Source: an uncultured Streptococcus sp. (GTDB lineage: Bacteria; Bacillota; Bacilli; Lactobacillales; Streptococcaceae). From it: a stretch of DNA of 6,091 nt. The stretch is taken from assembly GCA_902479835.1 (NCBI GenBank), contig CABSQC010000069.1:1-6091 (forward strand), written 5' to 3'. Position numbers and translations under genes: made by a program. Each line of letters starts with the position of its first letter. The stretch's first letter is position 1. Positions 1-5,298 of this stretch are shown here, piece after piece. The notes beneath the pieces were generated by a model, which saw only the letters and a list, made by a program, of their open reading frames with translations, ran no database searches and was not told the DNA's origin.

Positions 1-442
1 CTCTTGGACCAGTATAAGTCACTGGCATGATACGGACCTTCGCCATTTTGGCAATGATGGCAACACCACCTTTGACGTCTTGAGAATGACGGCTTCCACT
101 TGGAAACATAATCAAGGAACGGTTGCTCTTTTTCAGCATATTGACAGGATACTTAATGGCTTCTGCTCCCGGATTTTCACGGTCGATCGGAAAAGCCCCA
201 CACATACGAATCCACCAGCCAAAAATACGATTGGTGAAGAGTTCTTTCTTCGCCATAAAGATAAACTGCTTTGGCTTGGTCGCAAAGGCCATATAGACTG
301 GATCCCACCAGGTCCGGTGAGGCGATACCAATATGTAGTTCTCTTCCCGATCTGGAATATTGTCCTTATGATGGTAATGGGCATTGCCATTTAAAACCCA
401 AAGAATAAAGGCAACAAGGCCACGTAAATAGGTATAAAACAT
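1..442 (-). CDS. plsC: 1-acyl-sn-glycerol-3-phosphate acyltransferase (PlsC), N-terminal part, cut by window edge
   Basis: Acylates lysophosphatidic acid to phosphatidic acid at the cytoplasmic face of the membrane, a step of phospholipid synthesis. About 147 codons are visible and the 3' end is outside the window. The start is the ATG at 442, preceded by TGAGGAA as ribosome binding site. The protein opens with a short hydrophobic segment (FYTYLRGLVAFILWVL). The family blocks follow in order: the HX4D catalytic motif as HRTWWD (about residue 42), an acceptor-binding GAFPIDRE block, block III as FPSGSRHS, and block IV as IMPVTYTGP. Block III differs from the textbook FPEGTR, with Ser replacing Glu and Ser replacing Thr. 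I recall this as a streptococcal variant but could not check it. The gene is divergent from the P-type ATPase and has its own promoter. The family call is firm; the exact acyl substrate is inferred. Confidence 0.9.
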   Translation of the reverse strand, partial: MFYTYLRGLVAFILWVLNGNAHYHHKDNIPDREENYILVSPHRTWWDPVYMAFATKPKQFIFMAKKELFTNRIFGWWIRMCGAFPIDRENPGAEAIKYPVNMLKKSNRSLIMFPSGSRHSQDVKGGVAIIAKMAKVRIMPVTYTGPR

Positions 443-508
443 AGTTGTTCCTCAAATCCATTTCATTAATCTCTACAAGATATTCCATCATGTAAAACGT
501 TCCTTCTT

Positions 509-537
509 ATTATACCGTATCCTGATTTTGACCGCAA
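509..537 (-). promoter_or_regulatory. Promoter of plsC (TTGCGG-17-TATAAT)
   Basis: Read on the minus strand, TTGCGG (537-532) is followed after 17 nt by a perfect TATAAT (514-509). The predicted start is near 502, which leaves a roughly 60-nt leader before the plsC ATG at 442. The -10 is consensus and the -35 is moderate. It lies in the divergent gap with the ATPase gene. Confidence 0.6.
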
Positions 538-599
538 ACTTTTTTTAGATAAAAAATGTCTCAGCGGACCTATTCTAGATAGTCTTTTTCTCAAAAAAA

Positions 600-608
600 T
601 GATATCAT
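600..608 (+). promoter_or_regulatory. Extended -10 promoter of the P-type ATPase, start codon at predicted +1
   Basis: TGaTATCAT is an extended -10 element (TG at 600-601, hexamer 603-608). Only 7 nt separate the hexamer from the ATG at 616, so transcription would begin at or within a base of the start codon. No convincing -35 lies 17 nt upstream, as is common for extended -10 promoters. No Shine-Dalgarno sequence is visible between here and the ATG. Confidence 0.45.
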
Positions 609-615
609 ATTGTCT

Positions 616-2955
616 ATGGAAACGAATGAATTAAAGGGGTTATCCCTCAGTGAAGTCCGCAAGAAAATGGATCGCGGACAAACCAATGATTTTACAACGA
701 ATACAAGTACCAGTACCTGGCAAATCATTAAGCGCAACGTCTTCACCTTGTTTAATGCCTTAAACTTTGTGATTGCCGTAGCCTTGGCTGCTGTACAGGC
801 CTGGAGCAATATGATCTTTTTCGCGGTTATTTGCTTCAATGCCATTACAGGGATTATGACCGAAATGCGCGCCAAGCGGATGATTGATAAACTCAATCTC
901 ATGAGTCGTGAGCTGGTGACTGTCATTCGAGACGGGGAAAAGGATGCAATTCCACCAGAGAAGCTTGTCCTAGGTGATCTAATGCTTCTGTCTTCGGGTG
1001 AGCAGATCCCTAGTGATGCTGAAGTCATGTCCGGTATTGCAGAAGCTAATGAGGCTATGCTGACTGGTGAGAGTGACCTGGTCTTAAAAGAAATTGGTGA
1101 TGAACTGCTTTCTGGTAGTTATATTGCCAGTGGTCAAGTCTATGCCCGTGTCAAGCGAGTTGGGGCAAACAACTATGCCAACAAACTAATGATGGAAGCC
1201 AAAACCTTGAAGCCTATCAATTCGCGTATTCTCTATAATTTAGCGAAAATCTCTAGCTTCACTGGGAAAATTATCATCCCATTTGGCCTTGCCCTCTTCT
1301 TTGAAGCATTGTTGATCAAGATGCTACCGATCAAGGATTCTGTCGTGAATTCTTCCACAGCTCTCTTGGGAATGTTGCCAAAAGGAATTGCCCTACTGAC
1401 GGTTACGTCTCTTTTGACGGCGGTTATTAAGCTCGGCATGCGCAAGGTTCTTGTTCAAGAAATGTATTCAGTGGAAACTCTGGCGCGTGTGGATACCTTG
1501 TGTCTAGATAAGACCGGGACCATCACTCAAGGAAAGATGACAGTCGAAGCTCTCCATAGCTTATCCGAGCATTTTTCTGAGGAAACGATCCAGGTCATCC
1601 TCTCTGCTTACATGCAAAATAGTGAGGACACCAATCCTACTGCTCAAGCTATTCGCAAGGCTTATGGGGAGTTGGAGCATGCTTATACTGCGGAAAACAT
1701 TATTCCTTTCTCAAGTGATCGAAAATGGGGAGCTATGCATCTATCCAACCTCGGAACTGTCTTTCTCGGTGCTCCTGAAATGCTACTTCAAGAAAATCCA
1801 ATTGCTGTCGTCGAAGCACAAGGCCGTGGATCGCGCGTTCTCGTCTTAGCCCACAGTTCAGAACAGATCAGCATGCAGGAATTGAAACTGCCTGAAAATC
1901 TTGAAGGGATTGCCGTTATTGAGATTACGGACCCCATTCGTGAAGGGGCTTCAGATACTCTTGAGTATTTGCGCTCTGAAGGCGTGGATCTCAAAATCAT
2001 CTCCGGTGATAACCCTGTGACGGTCTCTTATATCGCTCAACAAGCTGGCTTCAAAAATTATGAGAACTACATCGATTGTTCAAAAATTTCTGATGATCAA
2101 TTAGTGGATCAAGCAGAAGAAACAGCTATCTTTGGGCGCGTGTCTCCTCACCAGAAAAAACTGCTTATCCAAACCTTGAAAGCAGCTGGTCGAACGACAG
2201 CTATGACTGGAGACGGGGTCAATGATATCCTCGCTCTTCGTGAAGCAGACTGCTCCATCGTAATGGCTGAAGGAGATCCTGCAACCCGTCAAATTGCAAA
2301 TATTGTTCTTTTGAACTCTGACTTTAATGATGTTCCAGAAATTCTTTTTGAAGGCCGTCGTGTGGTGAATAACATTGGACGAATCGCTCCAATCTTCTTT
2401 ATCAAAACGATCTATTCCTTCCTCTTGGCTATCATCTGTATTGCCAGTGCTCTCTTCTTTAACGTCAACTATTTGCTGATTTTCCCTTTCATTCCTATTC
2501 AAATCACCCTGATCGACCAATTCGTCGAAGGATTCCCACCATTTGTGTTGACCTTTGAACGCAATATCAAACCGGTTGAAAAACACTTCTTGAGACGTTC
2601 CCTTCTGTTAGCCTTACCAAGCGCCTTGATGGTCGTCTTTAGCGTCTTGTTCATTCGCCTTTGGGGAGCAAGCCATGGTTGGTCTGCAGCCGATATGTCT
2701 ACTGTATCCTATTACTTACTTGGATCCATCGGTTTCCTATCCGTCATCCGTGCTTGCCTTCCACTAAATATCTGGCGCGCCCTCCTCATCCTCTTCTCTG
2801 TTGTAGGATTCTACGCATCTGCGGTCGTATTGAAAAACTTGATCGAGATTTCACTCCTTACAGCCACTACTTTCCCAGTTTATCTGGCATTGATGGCCAT
2901 CTTTACAGGAGTCTTTATCCTCACAACGATTCTACAAAAATATGAATTTGATTAA
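616..2955 (+). CDS. Cation-transporting P-type ATPase, CtpE-like (HAD family)
   Basis: An integral membrane pump that couples ATP hydrolysis to cation movement; 779 residues, apparently complete. Membrane segments lie at about 42-62 and 66-82 (M1/M2) and 215-273 (M3/M4), then a C-terminal bundle from about 592 to 773. Actuator loop TGES is at 150-153. The phosphorylated Asp is D298 in LDKTGTIT. The nucleotide-binding KWGA is at 370-373 in FSSDRKWGA, and the hinge TGDGVND is at 531-537, followed by ILALREAD. The KWxA form, the VLVQEMYSVETLARVD stretch before DKTGT and the C-terminal P-x(n)-EGFPPF pattern resemble actinobacterial CtpE (a Ca2+ transporter) more than PacL/SERCA pumps. The M4 motif reads PKGI (255-258) where Ca2+ pumps have PEGL, so the ion is uncertain. 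I chose ATG 616 over the in-frame TTG at 610 because of the promoter position. It is monocistronic, with a terminator directly after the stop. Confidence 0.88.
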   Translation: METNELKGLSLSEVRKKMDRGQTNDFTTNTSTSTWQIIKRNVFTLFNALNFVIAVALAAVQAWSNMIFFAVICFNAITGIMTEMRAKRMIDKLNLMSRELVTVIRDGEKDAIPPEKLVLGDLMLLSSGEQIPSDAEVMSGIAEANEAMLTGESDLVLKEIGDELLSGSYIASGQVYARVKRVGANNYANKLMMEAKTLKPINSRILYNLAKISSFTGKIIIPFGLALFFEALLIKMLPIKDSVVNSSTALLGMLPKGIALLTVTSLLTAVIKLGMRKVLVQEMYSVETLARVDTLCLDKTGTITQGKMTVEALHSLSEHFSEETIQVILSAYMQNSEDTNPTAQAIRKAYGELEHAYTAENIIPFSSDRKWGAMHLSNLGTVFLGAPEMLLQENPIAVVEAQGRGSRVLVLAHSSEQISMQELKLPENLEGIAVIEITDPIREGASDTLEYLRSEGVDLKIISGDNPVTVSYIAQQAGFKNYENYIDCSKISDDQLVDQAEETAIFGRVSPHQKKLLIQTLKAAGRTTAMTGDGVNDILALREADCSIVMAEGDPATRQIANIVLLNSDFNDVPEILFEGRRVVNNIGRIAPIFFIKTIYSFLLAIICIASALFFNVNYLLIFPFIPIQITLIDQFVEGFPPFVLTFERNIKPVEKHFLRRSLLLALPSALMVVFSVLFIRLWGASHGWSAADMSTVSYYLLGSIGFLSVIRACLPLNIWRALLILFSVVGFYASAVVLKNLIEISLLTATTFPVYLALMAIFTGVFILTTILQKYEFD

Positions 2956-2986
2956 AAAAAGTTGAGAGTAAAACTCTCAACTTTTT
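2956..2986 (+). terminator. Intrinsic terminator of the P-type ATPase
   Basis: It begins one base after the stop codon. GTTGAGAG (2961-2968) pairs perfectly with CTCTCAAC (2974-2981) around a TAAAA loop. The flanking A and T tracts (2956-2960, 2982-2986) extend the stem and provide the U-run. The A tract on the 5' side could let it act in both directions. Confidence 0.92.
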
Positions 2987-3020
2987 ATGTTCTAACGATC
3001 TTTCCCCGAGCCTCTTTTCA

Positions 3021-3029
3021 TGCTATAAT
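3021..3029 (+). promoter_or_regulatory. Extended -10 promoter of the tRNA methyltransferase, predicted leaderless start
   Basis: TGcTATAAT is a consensus extended -10 (TG 3021-3022, TATAAT 3024-3029). The ATG is at 3036, only 6 nt after the hexamer, so the predicted +1 is the A of the start codon or very close to it. The intervening AGAGCC could not serve as a ribosome binding site if +1 is at the ATG. No good -35 is seen. Confidence 0.7.
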
Positions 3030-3035
3030 AGAGCC

Positions 3036-3782
3036 ATGACAGATATCGAATTAAAAGACGGCGAGCGCGTCAACCAACTCTTTTCAAGTGATGTAAAAAT
3101 CATACAAAATCGGGAAGTTTTTAGTTACTCCGTGGATAGCGTCCTGCTCTCGCGTTTTCCAAAATTGCCCAAGCGAGGATTGATCGTGGATCTCTGCGCT
3201 GGAAATGGAGCTGTGGGACTATTTGCAAGTACCCGAACAGAGGCTCAGATCATTGGTGTCGAAATTCAGGAACGTTTAGCAGATATGGCTACCCGTTCAA
3301 TTACACTCAATGGCTTGAACCAGCAAATGTCCATGATCACCGATGACCTCAAGCATCTCCCCCAACATATCAAGGGGAGTAAGGTGGATATTATCCTTTG
3401 CAATCCCCCTTATTTCAAGGTTGATGAGCATTCCAATCTCAATGAGAGTGAACACTACCTCTTAGCCCGGCATGAAATTACCACCAATTTAGATGAGATT
3501 TGCCATGTGGCCCAGCGGGTTCTCAAATCAAATGGTCGCTTAGCGATGGTCCATCGTCCAGATCGCTTTTTAGATATCATCGAAACCATGAAGCGTTACA
3601 ATCTTGCACCTAAGCGGATCCAGTTTGTCTATCCAAAAGTGACCAAAGAGGCGAATATGTTATTGATTGAGGCGATCAAGGATGGCTCACTGGATGGTTT
3701 AAAAATTCTGCCTCCTCTCTTTATTCACAATGAAGATGGCAGCTATACAGACGAGATTCATGAGATCTACTATGGAAACTAA
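3036..3782 (+). CDS. trmN6: tRNA1(Val) (adenine(37)-N6)-methyltransferase family (TrmN6/YfiC, YabB-like)
   Basis: An SAM-dependent methylase of 248 residues, full length for the family. By homology it methylates N6 of A37 in a tRNA; E. coli YfiC acts on tRNA1(Val), and the streptococcal substrate is inferred. The SAM-binding motif I is [13 protein letters not shown] (about 49-61). The acidic motif II is [12 protein letters not shown]. The N6-adenine signature NPPY is at residues 123-126 in ILCNPPYF. The C-terminal half continues the Rossmann fold ([12 protein letters not shown]). The ATG at 3036 lies right behind a TATAAT, suggesting a leaderless message. Its last 11 bases overlap the start of the GIY-YIG gene, so the two are one transcript. 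The pairing matches yabB-yazA of Bacillus, but rsmI, which follows there, is absent here. Confidence 0.85.
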   Translation: MTDIELKDGERVNQLFSSDVKIIQNREVFSYSVDSVLLSRFPKLPKRGLIVDLCAGNGAVGLFASTRTEAQIIGVEIQERLADMATRSITLNGLNQQMSMITDDLKHLPQHIKGSKVDIILCNPPYFKVDEHSNLNESEHYLLARHEITTNLDEICHVAQRVLKSNGRLAMVHRPDRFLDIIETMKRYNLAPKRIQFVYPKVTKEANMLLIEAIKDGSLDGLKILPPLFIHNEDGSYTDEIHEIYYGN

Positions 3783-4035
3783 GGCTTACATGTATGTTTT
3801 AGAGTGTGCGGATGGCTCTCTCTACACTGGCTATACCACTGATGTCGAAAAACGCCTGAAGACTCACAATGCTGGAAAAGGGGCTAAATACACACGGGCT
3901 CGCCTCCCCGTTAAACTTCTTTACAAAGAATCCTATCCAGATAAACCCTCTGCGATGTCTGCCGAAGCTCTCTTTAAAAAGAAATCGCGCCAGGCAAAGC
4001 TAAACTATATCAAAAAGAACCGTCGGACTCCATAG
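3772..4035 (+). CDS. GIY-YIG nuclease-superfamily protein (YazA/UPF0213-like)
   Basis: A small single-domain protein of 87 residues, typical of the UPF0213/YazA group. The YIG-type core is [16 protein letters not shown] (GIY replaced by YVL, YIG by YTG, as usual in this group). The helix that follows holds the conserved Arg in VEKRLKTHN. The conserved Glu is in [11 protein letters not shown], and the C-terminus is Lys-rich. Members have the fold of structure-specific DNA endonucleases, but the cellular role of this group is not settled. I chose ATG 3772, overlapping the methylase stop. An in-frame ATG at 3790 would leave MYVLECADG and is possible. No strong Shine-Dalgarno is seen, so translational coupling to the upstream gene is likely. 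The stop codon lies inside the terminator hairpin. Confidence 0.85.
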   Translation: METKAYMYVLECADGSLYTGYTTDVEKRLKTHNAGKGAKYTRARLPVKLLYKESYPDKPSAMSAEALFKKKSRQAKLNYIKKNRRTP

Positions 4036-4048
4036 TCCAACGGTTTTT
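4018..4048. terminator. Bidirectional intrinsic terminator shared by the GIY-YIG gene and the aldose epimerase
   Basis: AACCGT-C-GGACT (4018-4029) faces AGTCC-A-ACGGTT (4034-4045) around loop CCAT, followed by TTT. On the plus strand the middle position is a C/A mismatch. On the minus strand the same position is a U-G wobble, giving an unbroken 12-bp stem followed by CTTTTTG, so it should work somewhat better for the epimerase. It contains the stop codon of the plus-strand gene. Confidence 0.85.
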
Positions 4049-4051
4049 CAT

Positions 4052-4945
4052 TTACAAAATGGTGATACGGTACTGGTGACTCCGTGTTTCTTGAGGAGCC
4101 AACTGGATCACACCTTTTTTATCTTCGAAGAAATCGCCCTCTTCTGCAGATGTGGAAATACCCGTCCAAGGCTCTAAGGCAATGAAGGGCCCCTTATTAT
4201 TAGTAGACCAAAGGACCAGATTTTCAAAATCTGCAAAATCAAATTCCAAACCTTTACCTGATTTTTTCGAGAGGAGCTTCACAGATTTAGAGGCTAACTG
4301 ATCTAAAATAATGGCATCTTTTTCAAATAGTTCATGTCGCAAAGGTAGGCTACGCTTATGATCGAAAAATGGCGTCCGCTGCAGGCGATCGACCAATCCA
4401 GTTTCTGTGAACAAGAGAGGGACGCTGCAGGTTTCTTCTTTTTCAAAAATCAACTCGTAGTCTTCATAGTCTTCATCTGCTAAAAGGGGACAATGAAAAG
4501 CTGGATGCCCTCCAATGAAATAAGGCATGACTTGATCAGACTCTAGATTTTGTACACGATAGGTGATGGTGATTTCTTTCCCTTGTAATTCATAAACGAT
4601 TTCCACTCGAAAATGGTAGGGATAATTTTGCAAGCTCTCGTCGTTTGAGGTGATTTCAAAGACAAGACGATGGTCTGTTTGTTCTTTTAGCTCAAACTCT
4701 CTCTTGCGAATAAGACCGTGTCTTGGAAGCTGGCCTGTCTTTACTCCATCTTTTAGATGATACTGTACTTGGCCATTACGGACGCTCCCACAAATTGGAA
4801 ACAGCACGGGTGCTTGTCCTGACCAATACTCTGGATCCCCTTGCCAGAGATATTCTATGCCTTCTTTATTACGAATGGAGCTCAATTCCCCTCCAAATAT
4901 CTTACATTGTACTTCTAGATCATCGTTTCTTAATGCAATAACCAT
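4052..4945 (-). CDS. Aldose 1-epimerase family protein (LacX-like)
   Basis: A 297-residue cytosolic protein of the galactose mutarotase fold, which interconverts alpha and beta anomers of aldoses or sugar phosphates. Family marks seen in order: LFPICGSVRNG (about 50), RHGLIRKREF, GGHPAFHCPL holding a conserved active-site His, and ALEPWTGIS near the C-terminus holding the catalytic Glu. LacX-type members are found in lactose operons of lactococci and staphylococci. Here the gene stands alone, so the natural substrate cannot be read from context. I chose ATG 4945, since GAGGTG sits 6 nt upstream as a ribosome binding site. The in-frame GTG at 4954 would add 3 residues but overlaps that site. 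It has a strong promoter and a shared terminator, and is apparently monocistronic. Confidence 0.85.
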   Translation of the reverse strand: MVIALRNDDLEVQCKIFGGELSSIRNKEGIEYLWQGDPEYWSGQAPVLFPICGSVRNGQVQYHLKDGVKTGQLPRHGLIRKREFELKEQTDHRLVFEITSNDESLQNYPYHFRVEIVYELQGKEITITYRVQNLESDQVMPYFIGGHPAFHCPLLADEDYEDYELIFEKEETCSVPLLFTETGLVDRLQRTPFFDHKRSLPLRHELFEKDAIILDQLASKSVKLLSKKSGKGLEFDFADFENLVLWSTNNKGPFIALEPWTGISTSAEEGDFFEDKKGVIQLAPQETRSHQYRITIL

Positions 4946-4959
4946 GGACGCCACCTCTT

Positions 4960-4981
4960 TATAATTGATATAGTTATTATA
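4960..4981. repeat. AT-rich inverted repeat over the epimerase transcription start
   Basis: TATAAT (4960-4965) and ATTATA (4976-4981) form a perfect 6-bp inverted repeat with a 10-bp spacer, roughly one helical turn. It lies just downstream of the epimerase -10 and covers the predicted +1. It could be an operator half-site pair. The right half, read on the minus strand, could instead be a second -10. In DNA this AT-rich it may be chance. Confidence 0.3.
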
Positions 4982-4984
4982 TTC

Positions 4985-5012
4985 ATTATAACCTTTTAGC
5001 TAAGATTGTCAA
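4985..5012 (-). promoter_or_regulatory. Promoter of the aldose epimerase (TTGACA-16-TATAAT)
   Basis: Read on the minus strand, both hexamers are perfect consensus: TTGACA (5012-5007) and TATAAT (4990-4985), 16 nt apart. Predicted +1 is near 4978, giving a roughly 30-nt leader that ends with the AGAGGTGG ribosome binding site. An AT-rich inverted repeat lies over the start point. Confidence 0.8.
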
Positions 5013-5027
5013 TTTTTATCTTTTTCG

Positions 5028-5041
5028 TTAAAAATTTTTAA
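5028..5041. repeat. 14-bp perfect palindrome between divergent promoters
   Basis: TTAAAAATTTTTAA is self-complementary and sits in the middle of the 47-bp AT-rich spacer (5013-5059) separating the -35 boxes of the epimerase promoter and the plus-strand sRNA promoter. Phased A/T tracts at this place could act as UP elements for both promoters or as a protein-binding site. Confidence 0.35.
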
Positions 5042-5059
5042 AAAAATAAGAAAAAAACC

Positions 5060-5088
5060 TTGACAAAGCACAGAAATAATTGTAGACT
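5060..5088 (+). promoter_or_regulatory. Promoter of the putative sRNA (TTGACA-17-TAGACT)
   Basis: A perfect -35 TTGACA (5060-5065) lies 17 nt before a fair -10 TAGACT (5083-5088), with an A-rich stretch directly upstream. Predicted +1 is about 5094-5095. No annotated protein gene lies downstream on this strand before the terminator at 5253. Confidence 0.65.
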
Positions 5089-5146
5089 TAATATGTTAAC
5101 AGAAACATTTCGTTTTAGGAATCCGTTCTTTCTGTTTTCTGACTTT

Positions 5147-5212
5147 TTTAGGATGCTCCTTATCATGATACATTTTTTCTAAAAGAGTCAGTTATCATTT
5201 AGGTCTCCTTAT
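5147..5212 (+). repeat. Repeated TTTAGG-(N)-CTCCTTAT element, two copies
   Basis: Copy 1 is TTTAGGatgCTCCTTAT (5147-5163) and copy 2 is TTTAGGtCTCCTTAT (5198-5212), about 50 nt apart in the same orientation. The octamers are identical and the TTTAGG parts are identical. They differ only by two extra bases between the halves. Read from the minus strand they are two AAGGAG ribosome-binding-like sites. Confidence 0.6.
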
Positions 5213-5216
5213 AAAT

Positions 5217-5253
5217 ATACAAGGGTTAACAGCTAGTTAACCCTTGTATTTTT
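5217..5253 (+). terminator. Intrinsic terminator of the putative sRNA
   Basis: ATACAAGGGTTAAC (5217-5230) pairs without a mismatch with GTTAACCCTTGTAT (5236-5249) around the loop AGCTA, and the T-run is 5249-5253. On the minus strand the bases after the stem contain no U-run, so the element is directional and ends a plus-strand transcript. Confidence 0.88.
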
Positions 5254-5263
5254 GATTTTCATT

Positions 5264-5293
5264 AAAAAGACGGCCTATTGCTAGACCGTCTTT
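5264..5293 (-). terminator. Intrinsic terminator of the RNA helicase gene
   Basis: Read on the minus strand, AAAGACGG-T-CTA pairs with TAG-G-CCGTCTTT around loop GCAA, with a U-G wobble in the middle. TTTTT (5268-5264) follows. It starts 5 bases after the helicase stop codon. Confidence 0.88.
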
Positions 5294-5298
5294 AGAAT

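Larger units (their letters stand above)
5095..5253 (+). ncRNA. Putative small RNA of about 160 nt with two anti-Shine-Dalgarno motifs
   Basis: Bounded by its own promoter (5060-5088) and its own intrinsic terminator (5217-5253), with no convincing ORF inside. Three hairpins can be drawn: AACAGAAA/TTTCTGTT (5098-5105 with 5129-5136), CTGACTTTTTTAG/CTAAAAGAGTCAG (5139-5151 with 5179-5191, 13 pairs with one G-U), and the terminator. The sequence CTCCTTAT occurs in the loop of hairpin 2 (5156-5163) and again in the linker before the terminator (5205-5212), each preceded by TTTAGG. These octamers are complementary to AUAAGGAG-type ribosome binding sites, as in anti-SD sRNAs of Gram-positive bacteria. 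I see no CiaR box, so it is not an obvious member of the CiaR-regulated csRNAs. Its 3' end converges with cshA. Expression and targets are unknown. Confidence 0.5.

Noticed and set aside
133..390. A minus-strand ORF of 85 codons and a plus-strand ORF (80-394) over plsC
   Set aside because: Both are frame shadows of plsC, whose acyltransferase motifs run through the whole stretch.
369..491. An upstream ORF on the minus strand (ATG at 491, starting MMEYLVEINEMD) overlapping the plsC start in another frame
   Set aside because: Its apparent SD (AAGAAGGA, 508-501) lies between the plsC -10 and the predicted +1, so most of it would not be in the mRNA. The peptide shows no recognisable feature.
490..504. 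A cre-like CcpA site (TGTAAAACGTTCC) in the plsC leader
   Set aside because: The spacing between TG and CG is one base too long for the cre consensus and the right half is poor.
591..1028. A 145-codon antisense ORF over the start of the ATPase gene
   Set aside because: It mirrors a strongly supported coding frame, has no SD or promoter, and shows no protein-like features. The same holds for the 161-codon antisense ORF at 2101-2586.
4946..4954. GTG at 4954 as the epimerase start
   Set aside because: The GTG lies within the AGAGGTGG ribosome binding site that serves ATG 4945, and the three added residues have no support.
5013..5095. A CiaR box (TTTAAG-N5-TTTAAG) that would make the sRNA a csRNA
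   Set aside because: No such direct repeat is present near the -35 or -10. Only A/T tracts and one palindrome are seen.
5093..5182. A 29-codon Phe-rich hydrophobic ORF (starting MLTETFRF) inside the sRNA, possibly a type I toxin-like peptide
   Set aside because: No ribosome binding site, and its ATG falls at the predicted +1. The Phe content follows from T-rich sequence, and the hairpin arms explain the sequence better. It could only be translated as a leaderless message.
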